Shown piece by piece: positions 8,180 to 14,756 of a stretch of 20,949 nt of DNA. Both the position numbers and the translations under genes were made by a program. Numbering within the stretch: the first letter of the stretch is position 1; each line of letters begins with the position of its first letter. Where the stretch lies: the IMG/VR virus record IMGVR_UViG_3300037070_005936, positions 1 to 20,949 of that record; one strand, given 5' to 3'. Source of the DNA: a virus. The notes below the pieces were generated by a model that saw only the letters and a program-made list of their open reading frames with translations, made no database searches and was not told the origin of the DNA.

Positions 8180-8704
8180 TCAGGCAGTGACGGCAGCCGT
8201 CAGATCTTGAACCTGCTCACACGTGAAGCGGAGACGCTTCACGGTGAAGGTTGTGGAGCCAACGTTCACCGTGAGGGTGAGGACGTCTCCGCGTGCGAGA
8301 CGCAGATACCCTGTACCTGACATCGTCGGCACAGCAACCGCTGTGCCGGGCTGCGTGAACACAGCCCGTGCGCCGGGGGACACGTTCGCGGCAGCAGCCA
8401 CCGCTGCCCCATTCTTGAAGACTTCGAGGGTGATGACCTGACTATTGACCGGCGTGATTTCGCTGAGCGCGAAGGCAACGCGGTACAAACCAGCGCGGGC
8501 AATCGTGAAGCTTCCAGCCGTAGGCGCAATCGTCAGACCGAAGTTGGGCCCGGCAAGCGTCAAGGTCGCGTGAGCGATAGCGGTGGTAGCCGTAATCGCG
8601 AGGGCCACGCCCGTGTCGTCGTTGATGTAAATCTCGCCGCAGTGCGGCTCGCAGTTCAGACCGGGATAAGCGAGGCCTGCATCAGCGTTTACTCGGACCT
8701 GCAT
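8180..8704 (-). CDS. Jelly-roll (C1q/TNF-like) protein, possible head fibre or decoration, 174 aa
   Basis: From about residue 55 the protein has the pattern of a C1q/TNF-type jelly roll: GSFTIARAGLYRVAFALS, SQVITLEVFKNGAAV, TGYLRLARGDVLTLTVNVGS and TTFTVKRLRF. Such modules are common at the ends of phage fibres and surface proteins and often trimerise. The first ~50 residues hold three Cys-containing or acidic segments (LNCEPHCGEIYINDDTG) with no signal peptide. It starts at ATG 8704 with GGAGAG five bases upstream. Its place just after the lysis genes and before the capsid block suggests a head-associated appendage, which is inference. Confidence 0.6.
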   Translation of the reverse strand: MQVRVNADAGLAYPGLNCEPHCGEIYINDDTGVALAITATTAIAHATLTLAGPNFGLTIAPTAGSFTIARAGLYRVAFALSEITPVNSQVITLEVFKNGAAVAAAANVSPGARAVFTQPGTAVAVPTMSGTGYLRLARGDVLTLTVNVGSTTFTVKRLRFTCEQVQDLTAAVTA

Positions 8705-8749
8705 GTTTTCTCTCCAGGACGAGGACCTTGTCGGGTCCGAGGTAGACGA

Positions 8750-8974
8750 TCAGCGGGGGAGGCGGTTCTGGGCGGCGTCGACTGCCGTTTCGAGCGCCTC
8801 GACTGCGGCGTCGTCGACCTTGTTCGGCGTCTTTGCAGCGGCAACACGCGCATTCTTCAGCATTGCACGAAGGAAGGTGAAAAGGAATGTCAGCGCCACA
8901 CCGGTCGCAATGCCCGTGAGGATCCCCGTGCTCGACGGGTTCAGTGACGCCAGGATGTCGAGTGCGGATTTCAC
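8750..8974 (-). CDS. Small membrane protein, holin candidate, 74 aa
   Basis: The start is GTG 8974. It overlaps the endolysin stop as GTGA and has an AGAGGAG ribosome site five bases upstream, which decides the start although the frame is open further upstream. Residues ~15-38 form one hydrophobic segment (STGILTGIATGVALTFLFTF). The rest is a polar, Ala-rich helix ending in basic residues. Its size, single membrane segment and coupling to the endolysin gene fit a holin or a lysis accessory protein. The other membrane protein at 9429-9650 is an alternative holin. The exact class cannot be decided from sequence alone. Confidence 0.65.
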   Translation of the reverse strand: MKSALDILASLNPSSTGILTGIATGVALTFLFTFLRAMLKNARVAAAKTPNKVDDAAVEALETAVDAAQNRLPR

Positions 8975-9432
8975 GTGGTCTCCTCTTTGGGTATGCGGCA
9001 GAAACAGACGATACGGGGGTCTGAGATTTCGTGTGAAGCCTTTGCGACGCAATCACCGAGGTTGCCTTCTACCGTCCGAACGGAACCTTGGCACACTTCA
9101 ACAACGATGCCAACATGCCGACCCCGACCCGCGTCGCTTTTCCCGCGGGTCTTGAAGAACACGATGTCGCCCATTTGTGGGTCCTTGACCTCCCATCCGC
9201 GGGTCTTCATCTCTTTCTCGAAGTAAGCGACAGACGCCATCTCGTACCGATTCCAGGGAATGCGGAAGCTTGCCATCTCCAGGCAGAATCGGATGAATCG
9301 CGCGCACCATGGGAGGGGCAGTTCCCCCTTCAGAGAGTAGCGCTCGAACGGAGTCCCCTTGTTTGGGCCTCCCGCCTCCTTAACGCCTACTTGAGAGCGA
9401 GCCACGTCGACCAAACGATGAGGTGTACTCAT
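8971..9432 (-). CDS. CHAP-domain endolysin (peptidoglycan hydrolase), 153 aa
   Basis: The 153-residue protein looks like a single CHAP domain, which cleaves peptide bonds or the amide bond in peptidoglycan. The catalytic Cys is probably Cys43 in PWCARFIRFC, the His is His106 in GRHVGIVVEV, and Glu122 or Asn124 in VEGNLG completes the site. An early VDVARSQVGVKEAGG stretch matches the entry of CHAP domains. No separate wall-binding domain, signal peptide or membrane anchor is seen, so it depends on a holin-type partner to reach the wall. It begins at ATG 9432, overlapping the previous stop as ATGA, with AGGA six bases upstream. It is flanked on both sides by small membrane proteins. Confidence 0.85.
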   Translation of the reverse strand: MSTPHRLVDVARSQVGVKEAGGPNKGTPFERYSLKGELPLPWCARFIRFCLEMASFRIPWNRYEMASVAYFEKEMKTRGWEVKDPQMGDIVFFKTRGKSDAGRGRHVGIVVEVCQGSVRTVEGNLGDCVAKASHEISDPRIVCFCRIPKEETT

Positions 9433-9650
9433 TTGCGGTCCTGTCTAAAGTCCTGCCTTATCTGGTCCAACTCTCGTTGGATGCAGTCGAAGCCCGTCTC
9501 GATCGTGCTCTGGAGGGCCTTAAGGTCGGAGGCGTGAAGCGCCTCTAGAACAGCTAGCCGCTTGTCCAAGCCGAAAAACACCTTCGCCCCCGTCAGAATC
9601 GTCCCTAACAGGGAGAAGAGCGACACCACAACTCCAACAATCTCCAACAT
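9429..9650 (-). CDS. Small membrane protein with coiled-coil tail, 73 aa
   Basis: The start at ATG 9650 is decided by GAGG six bases upstream, although the frame is open further upstream. Residues ~4-27 form a single hydrophobic segment (IVGVVVSLFSLLGTILTGAK). The remaining ~45 residues are a heptad-like helix (LAVLEALHASDLKALQSTIE, IQRELDQIRQDFRQDRK). This layout fits a holin, or less likely a short inner-membrane spanin. No overlapping lipoprotein gene that would be an outer spanin partner is seen. It is coupled to the endolysin by an ATGA overlap, so a lysis role is likely. Confidence 0.65.
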   Translation of the reverse strand: MLEIVGVVVSLFSLLGTILTGAKVFFGLDKRLAVLEALHASDLKALQSTIETGFDCIQRELDQIRQDFRQDRK

Positions 9651-9658
9651 AAGCCACC

Positions 9659-10405
9659 TCAACGAAGGGGAAGGACCGGCCCACGAGCATAAAGCTCGGC
9701 CATTTGAGCATTTGTGAGCAGCACGGTCCAGAAGGCCGGGTTCCGTAAGAAGGCGCTGCGCAGACGCGGCAAACCGAAGGAAGCGCTGGCAAACACCAGC
9801 GGCTCGGAGGAGGGGGCTCCGCCACCCGATACATTCACCCAGTTCGCCCCGTTCACGGAAACCTGCGTTGCGCCGGCCGATATTCGCAGACCTACCAAAA
9901 CCCATTGAGCCGTGGGACCGGTCGCGATAGACGGAGCCGAATCAAAAAACCCTATATCGAAGACGCCGGCACCAGAAACGTTGAACTCGTAGACGTGCGA
10001 CGCAAACTCAGCGATCTGGATGAGGGCACCGTTCGAGTTTGGCTCGTCGATGAAGAGCCAGCCCGCGGCAGTTGGGGTTCCCCCAAAACCAGCGATGTTC
10101 GTCGCAGACGCCAGCTGGGCTGCCGCGGTGGCGGAGAACCGCAACGCAGGTCCGGCACTCGACGATGCAACGGTTAGACCGGTGCCGGTAACCACCAGTG
10201 GGGAGCCGCCCACCGCGCCGGTGTCTGCGACCTGACCCCCCGATATTGCTACCGTTGGCCAGTAGTGGTCGGGGGCGGGGGAAAAGGCATGAAAGGAGGG
10301 GCCCGAAGGCCCAACCCCCGTCTGATGCCCAAGACCGTGCCCCCGGTCGCCGATTGCAGCGCCCGTAAGCAGCAGTGCGGCAATCGGAAACAGAGTAGGT
10401 TTCAC
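9659..10405 (-). CDS. Exported LamG/concanavalin-like lectin-fold protein, 248 aa
   Basis: The first ~18 residues form a short hydrophobic signal-like segment (KPTLFPIAALLLTGAAIG). From about residue 80 the sequence reads as a laminin-G/concanavalin-like jelly roll: ALRFSATAAAQLASATN, GWLFIDEPNSNGALIQIAEF, QWVLVGLRISAGATQVSVNG and the final LTNAQMAELYARG motif common in such domains. The mature part has no Cys. It begins with GTG 10405, overlapping the previous stop as GTGA. Such domains bind glycans or proteins. In a phage late operon it could be a virion surface protein or an exported protein acting at the cell surface. Confidence 0.65.
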   Translation of the reverse strand: MKPTLFPIAALLLTGAAIGDRGHGLGHQTGVGPSGPSFHAFSPAPDHYWPTVAISGGQVADTGAVGGSPLVVTGTGLTVASSSAGPALRFSATAAAQLASATNIAGFGGTPTAAGWLFIDEPNSNGALIQIAEFASHVYEFNVSGAGVFDIGFFDSAPSIATGPTAQWVLVGLRISAGATQVSVNGANWVNVSGGGAPSSEPLVFASASFGLPRLRSAFLRNPAFWTVLLTNAQMAELYARGPVLPLR

Positions 10406-10710
10406 GGTGCAGAGGTCGCCGCAAGGAAAGTGTTGATCTGAGCGCGCGTTGCTGAGCGGATGAGGGGGGTCTCAGGGATGGGGTCGATAGTGAGACCGGC
10501 AGCGAGCGCCTCACTCTGAGCCTGCGCCGTCAGCGAACGCGCCCGCATCACCGTCACGACACAAGGGCTGTTCGGCGTGTTGTCGCAAGTGACAGTGAAG
10601 GATGCGACACGTGGGTTACCGAAAGCATCCGGAAACGTCGCGTAGGCGGCATAGGCGGCGCCTGCGAACAAACTGGCTACGAGGACTGCGAGAGATAGGG
10701 CCTTCTTCAC
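10402..10710 (-). CDS. Exported small protein, Sec signal peptide, 102 aa
   Basis: The N-terminus (KKALSLAVLVASLFAGAAYA) is a clean Sec signal peptide with a likely signal peptidase cleavage site after the AYA at residue 21. There is no lipobox Cys. The mature ~80 residues contain exactly two Cys close together (CDNTPNSPC), suitable for a disulfide bond in the periplasm, and a helical C-terminus. It starts at GTG 10710 with AGGAG six bases upstream, after the 324-residue gene stop at 10719. No family is recognised. It is one of four consecutive genes with export signals. Confidence 0.7.
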   Translation of the reverse strand: MKKALSLAVLVASLFAGAAYAAYATFPDAFGNPRVASFTVTCDNTPNSPCVVTVMRARSLTAQAQSEALAAGLTIDPIPETPLIRSATRAQINTFLAATSAP

Positions 10711-10718
10711 GGTATCTC

Positions 10719-11693
10719 CTAGTTGTCGGAAGTGGACACACCCACGAAAAGGTCATTGGCCATATCCGCGTAATGGATGCGGTAGGAGTCGTTGACATCC
10801 AACCCTGTCGTCGTGGCGAAGGTCGGCCCGGCATGGACGTTGGCAGCAGCTGGAAACGTGATGGTCCCACCCGCGTTCGAAACCACCACAATCTCAACCT
10901 CGCTACCAAGGATAGCCCCTGTTTCCGAAATCGTAACAATGCAGCCGGCCACATCGGTATTCGTGACGTAAACGACGCTCGATGTAGGCGTCAACGTCAG
11001 GCCCCCGAGCACTCCGCCCGCGCCTGCGTTGTCGACGCAGGCCGCAGACTGCCTGCGAGCAGTCGCTTGCAGCCCCTCGCCGTACACCCCCCACATCAGA
11101 ACCTTCGAGCCACCTGCTGCAGTCGCCAGCGTGTCGCCGACTCCGCCGATCAGAGTAGTCGCGGTCTTGTCGGCCGTAGACCCGATGAGCGCGTTGCCGA
11201 GCGTGTCGTTGCCGAGAAGAATCGCACCCTGGTTGCCGCTCGACGACATGGCAAAAGCCGATGTCAGGTCAAAGATTGCGATCTGCGACGAACTACCCCG
11301 CTCCATTACGATCTGATTGGTCGAACCCGAGCGGAGAGCAAGGAGCCCCGAGCCGTTGGGAAGCAGGCGCAAGTCTTCATTGGTACCGGTCGTAATGTCA
11401 TTCGTCACGCCGCTAACAACGATACCCTTACCGGCCACGATCGTTCCGGTGCCGTTCGGCGTGAGAGTCAAGCTCTCATCCGTGCCGGTTGTGATGTCTG
11501 TCGTCACACCGCTGTATACAGTACCGCCGGTCATCGTACAGCCCGTAAGGGCGCAGTAAAGGAGGTCCGCAGCAGCCTGTGTGAGACCCCCGCCTCCGGA
11601 GCCGCCGTCGCGGCCGATGGCCGCGGCGTAGGCTCGGTCTAGGGCTACAAAGACACTAAGACACAGGAAGACTACGAGTAGTTTTTTGCTCAT
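10719..11693 (-). CDS. Exported repeat-containing fibre-like protein, 324 aa
   Basis: It starts at ATG 11693, two bases after the previous stop. The frame is open for 17 further codons upstream, but those overlap the previous gene. Residues 1-23 are a Sec signal peptide ending DRAYA. A Gly-rich linker follows (GRDGGSGGGG), then two similar blocks (VTTDITTGTDESLTLTPNGTG and VTNDITTGTNEDLRLLPNGSG). Such repeats occur in phage fibre-like proteins. The mature protein has four Cys, an even number. The C-terminal ~90 residues are beta-rich with SEVEIVVVSNAGGTITFPAA. Fibre proteins usually lack signal peptides, so an exported fibre-like protein is unusual. Confidence 0.7.
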   Translation of the reverse strand: MSKKLLVVFLCLSVFVALDRAYAAAIGRDGGSGGGGLTQAAADLLYCALTGCTMTGGTVYSGVTTDITTGTDESLTLTPNGTGTIVAGKGIVVSGVTNDITTGTNEDLRLLPNGSGLLALRSGSTNQIVMERGSSSQIAIFDLTSAFAMSSSGNQGAILLGNDTLGNALIGSTADKTATTLIGGVGDTLATAAGGSKVLMWGVYGEGLQATARRQSAACVDNAGAGGVLGGLTLTPTSSVVYVTNTDVAGCIVTISETGAILGSEVEIVVVSNAGGTITFPAAANVHAGPTFATTTGLDVNDSYRIHYADMANDLFVGVSTSDN

Positions 11694-11695
11694 GA

Positions 11696-12100
11696 TCAAT
11701 AGCCGCTCATGACGACAAGGTTTACACTGGACCCTGCGCGGCAATACACCACCGGGTTGCTGTCAACCGGGAACGCAGCGCCGTCACATGCGGCTGTGTC
11801 CGTGCAGATGGGGTAGCCCTTGGTCGTGTCAGTCGTGACATCCGACCCACCGAGGTACACTGGTGTGGCCGACAAGTTTAGGAACCGCATCGCCTTCGCG
11901 CTCGCCACGCCGGCGGACGGCTTGATGACCAACGCGGCCGTGCCACACGTGAACCGGAACGACCGAATGGACGCCAGTGGATCAGATAGCCCGTGCGCCG
12001 GCAATGCGGCGACAAACAGCATAATAACCGCGACGGCCCCCACAACCCAAGCGAACGCAACCGTCCCAAGAAACATCTCGAAGAGGGAAATCTTCCTCAT
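11696..12100 (-). CDS. Membrane-anchored or exported small beta protein, 134 aa
   Basis: The N-terminus (residues ~8-36, FLGTVAFAWVVGAVAVIMLF) is one hydrophobic helix, an anchor or a signal sequence. The rest reads as a small beta sandwich (ALVIKPSAGVASAKAMRFLN, TPVYLGGSDVTTDTTKGYPI, SSVNLVVMSGY), a pattern seen in small phage capsid-associated proteins. Four Cys lie in the exported part, an even number compatible with disulfides. It begins at ATG 12100, overlapping the portal stop as ATGA. It is the first of four export-signal genes placed between portal and lysis genes. Confidence 0.7.
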   Translation of the reverse strand: MRKISLFEMFLGTVAFAWVVGAVAVIMLFVAALPAHGLSDPLASIRSFRFTCGTAALVIKPSAGVASAKAMRFLNLSATPVYLGGSDVTTDTTKGYPICTDTAACDGAAFPVDSNPVVYCRAGSSVNLVVMSGY

Positions 12101-13965
12101 TGCAAAACCGGTCCTTCTCCCGCAGCGGGTTGCATTGCGCTCTGCGCGGGTTGGAGTTTCTGACGGTACTCTTGCATCAGAGCCATGAGATTCGGCAGAC
12201 CAGGGTTGCCTCGATTTGCATTTGCGATACCTGACAACTCTTCAACAGCTATCTGAGGATCTGCTTCCTGGTCTGCCTTCTCCGGCTGGCCCTGCAGGGC
12301 CGCCTGCGCCTGCGCTCGAACGATGTCGCGACTGGCACGGGCAAACGCCGTGTCCTTGACGCCCGTCCGGGCGGTCTCCGCCATCGAGGGGTCCATGTTC
12401 CCGGCGGTGACCTGGTCCTGAGCCCCTTGAGCAGTCTCCGCCCGCATTTGAGACCGGCTTGAACCAGACTCGAGCTTCACATCGATACCGTACATGTCGG
12501 CACCGATGAACTGTTGCGAGGCAGCGAGCCCCTGATCGCCAGCAATCTGCGCCAGCCGCGGCGCCTTGACGTACTGCTGGTAGAGCTTAAGCACCTGTCG
12601 TGCCAACCGAATGATGGCTTTGTTGTGCGACCGTGAAGCCCCGGCCATCTTCATTGAGTCGAGCTTGTTCAGGTAGGCGATGCTCTTCGCCGAAGTCCCG
12701 GACTTCACGTTCTCCGCACCGGAGAGCAGCTCGTTCAGCCCGTACACCGTGTAGAGAGCCTGCTGGTTGTCCTCGAGCGACTGCACCAGCACGATGCTGC
12801 GTGGCGGAGGCTCGAGATACCGAACCGCCTGCGCCAGCTGTGGATCATCGACAGGCAGCATCTGATTGCCATTCTCCCATGCCTCGATGACCGAGGACGG
12901 AGCAATCAGCTTCTGAGAGGCGATCTGCTGGGATTGGACGTCGAGTGCAGCGACGTTTTTGTTGATTGCTCGCTGGATGATCGTCGCATCATCAACGTGA
13001 GTCGATCCAAAAGGTGAGTTGCGCCTAGCGCCACACTTCCAAACCGCCAACGGTAGCTCTTGATGCTCGTACGGAAACGCTTGGGCAGAGATAGGCTGAT
13101 TACCAACTTGAACCGCATAGAGACCTTTCGGGAATCGGGGGCCGGGGCGAAACCAAATCTCGATGATTTCGCAACCCTCTCGCCGCTCGCCCCAGTTGTC
13201 TGTGTAGGTCTGAGGCTCGGCATCCTCGGGATTCAGGCCCGCAGCTTCGAAAAGCGCCTTAGCCTCGAACCTGTCCGCCATCCGGCGGAAGAAGCACCAG
13301 GTGGCGTCCTCGATGTGTTCGGATCCATCGGTGCCGTAGTCGAACACCGAGACGACCTGGAGCGCCACATCACCCAGCGGTTCGCCTTGGCCCTCAAGCA
13401 CGGGTTCGCCTGAGGGCGAGTACATCGGCAATCCGGTGGCCTCATCGTAGACCGGCACACCGGGTGACGGCGGACCCCTCAATGGGTCCCACACCGCCTT
13501 GTAGCCGACACACGAGTGGGCCTGGACCCACTCCGCAGCACGGAAATCCATGTCCTCGAAGTCATGCGTCTGTTTAACGTACTCGAGAACTTTGTTCGCA
13601 ACTTCTGCCTTCGCCTGGTCGATACCTGGTTCAGCGGGCCAGCAGAATACCCACGGCGCATCTTCCAAGATGCGCGACGACCAGGTCAGCGACAGATTCC
13701 GCAGCAGGTTGCGTGACGTCTTCGGAACCTGCTCTGGCCAGTCCTCGGTGTCGACCACGTTCCATGCCGAGTCGATGTCGAGGAACTGCTCGCCGAGAAT
13801 CATTCTCTCGTTGTAAATCGAACGAGCAAGATTTCGCTGCGACCTGTCGTCATGAGTGTCAACACACTCACGCACCAGCTGCGACACCGTGAGGACATCA
13901 CCTGCGTCCTCAACCCATACATTGGGCAGCTCGATGTCGTCGCTCGGATCGATCTTAACCGGCAC
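12097..13965 (-). CDS. Portal protein, 622 aa
   Basis: This is the ring-forming gatekeeper at one capsid vertex, through which DNA is packaged and ejected. Its length and order after terL are right. The N-terminus (IYNERMILGEQFLDIDSAW) and the segment SRNLLRNLSLTWSSRILEDAPWVFCWPAEP are typical of portals of the P22/phage-portal group, followed by a wing-like region (YGTDGSEHIEDATWCFFRR), a stem region with NKNVAALDVQSQQIASQKLI, and a Gln/Ala-rich C-terminus. It begins at GTG 13965 with GGAG six bases upstream. It overlaps the 61-residue gene by 11 bases. The next gene downstream, with an ATGA overlap, is a small exported protein rather than the scaffold. Confidence 0.85.
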   Translation of the reverse strand: MPVKIDPSDDIELPNVWVEDAGDVLTVSQLVRECVDTHDDRSQRNLARSIYNERMILGEQFLDIDSAWNVVDTEDWPEQVPKTSRNLLRNLSLTWSSRILEDAPWVFCWPAEPGIDQAKAEVANKVLEYVKQTHDFEDMDFRAAEWVQAHSCVGYKAVWDPLRGPPSPGVPVYDEATGLPMYSPSGEPVLEGQGEPLGDVALQVVSVFDYGTDGSEHIEDATWCFFRRMADRFEAKALFEAAGLNPEDAEPQTYTDNWGERREGCEIIEIWFRPGPRFPKGLYAVQVGNQPISAQAFPYEHQELPLAVWKCGARRNSPFGSTHVDDATIIQRAINKNVAALDVQSQQIASQKLIAPSSVIEAWENGNQMLPVDDPQLAQAVRYLEPPPRSIVLVQSLEDNQQALYTVYGLNELLSGAENVKSGTSAKSIAYLNKLDSMKMAGASRSHNKAIIRLARQVLKLYQQYVKAPRLAQIAGDQGLAASQQFIGADMYGIDVKLESGSSRSQMRAETAQGAQDQVTAGNMDPSMAETARTGVKDTAFARASRDIVRAQAQAALQGQPEKADQEADPQIAVEELSGIANANRGNPGLPNLMALMQEYRQKLQPAQSAMQPAAGEGPVLQ

Positions 13966-14140
13966 GGGGGGCTCCGACGGAATCTGCCGTCAGTTCTACA
14001 AGACCTAGACCCGCACGTTCTAGCGCCGGCAGTAGACAATCGATCACGTAGTGTCTCGACGAACCGCCGACGGATAAAAACTCTTGGTCCGCTTCTCTCA
14101 CTACGGCCGTCAGCTGGCGGATTTCATCGTCTTTCGTCAC
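13955..14140 (-). CDS. Small unknown protein upstream of portal, 61 aa
   Basis: The 61-residue protein starts with GTG 14140. It overlaps the previous stop as GTGA, with GAGG six bases upstream. It reads as two helices (KDDEIRQLTAVVREADQEF, IDCLLPALERAGLGLVEL). No family is recognised. Its stop lies within the portal start, so it is co-translated with portal. It may be a small packaging or head accessory protein. Confidence 0.6.
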   Translation of the reverse strand: MTKDDEIRQLTAVVREADQEFLSVGGSSRHYVIDCLLPALERAGLGLVELTADSVGAPRAG

Positions 14141-14388
14141 ATCCCACCTCGGTACTGCGGCTTCGCTTGCGGAAGCACGTTGTCGACCTGCTCGCCCGTC
14201 TCTTCATCCGCAGGAGCCTCAAACTCCATGTCGGAGTTTGTCTTCTCGAAAGACTCTTTCGGTCCTTGAAACCGACATTGAGGACACTGCATCTCCTCCA
14301 TAGGAGCCTGGACGTCCTGAGACGGGGATTCGTCGCGGCTCATCGCCTGCATCAAGGCCCGCTGCTGCAGCATGGGGTCGTCGTTCAT
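14137..14388 (-). CDS. Small protein with CPxC motif, 83 aa
   Basis: It starts at ATG 14388 with GAGG six bases upstream. A TTG one codon earlier is in frame but less likely. The product has an acidic middle and C-terminus. It carries a single CPQC pair near residue 35, which is half of a zinc-ribbon; no second Cys pair is visible in the window of 83 residues, so zinc binding is doubtful unless it dimerises. It overlaps the next and previous genes by one to four bases. Function is unknown. Confidence 0.6.
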   Translation of the reverse strand: MNDDPMLQQRALMQAMSRDESPSQDVQAPMEEMQCPQCRFQGPKESFEKTNSDMEFEAPADEETGEQVDNVLPQAKPQYRGGM

Positions 14389-14756
14389 CAACCACCTCGA
14401 CGGAGAAGTTGGAGCAGCGCTTGACGCTCGAGCGCACGTTGTCGCGCCGGGTCTTCTTGCTCGTCAGCGAAACCGTCTGTAACCGAGCCGGCGAAACCCC
14501 CCGCGGCTTGGCCTACCTGACCGCCGATCTGAGCGCCCATCGGGCCGCCAAGAGCAGCTCCACCAATAGCGCCTGCGATAGGCAGCGCAGCTCGGTAGTA
14601 GTTGCCTACCATGCGGGGTATCGCGCCCCGCGCCTGCGCATCTGCATCCGCCTGAGGCGTCTCACGCAGCCGTTGATAGCTCGGTCGCGGCATAGACGAG
14701 GCAAATCTGTTCGTCTGCATGGCCGGACCGTAGCATGAAGCGGCCCAACCAGACAA
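14388..14756 (-). CDS. Glycine-zipper protein downstream of terL, up to 122 aa
   Basis: From about residue 59 to 90 the protein has an alternating Gly/Ala pattern (PIAGAIGGAALGGPMGAQIGG and on to GGFAGS), a glycine-zipper that often inserts into or crosses membranes. The rest is polar and Arg-rich with many Gln. The start is uncertain: TTG 14756, directly after the terL stop with AAAGG ten bases upstream, or the internal ATG at 14720. Function is unknown. In other phages, glycine-zipper proteins of this size are internal virion or membrane-interacting proteins, which is an inference here. Confidence 0.55.
   Translation of the reverse strand: MSGWAASCYGPAMQTNRFASSMPRPSYQRLRETPQADADAQARGAIPRMVGNYYRAALPIAGAIGGAALGGPMGAQIGGQVGQAAGGFAGSVTDGFADEQEDPARQRALERQALLQLLRRGG

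Noticed and set aside
8222-8243. A 9-bp inverted repeat CGTGAAGCG/CGCTTCACG near the end of the jelly-roll gene
   Set aside because: It lies within coding sequence with no T-run and can be explained by codon content; weak evidence for a function.
10602-11642. A 346-codon open frame on the plus strand, antisense to the exported fibre-like gene
   Set aside because: Its translation is Arg/His-rich and lacks family-like order, while the minus-strand frame has a signal peptide, internal repeats and coupled neighbours. It is a side effect of high G+C content.
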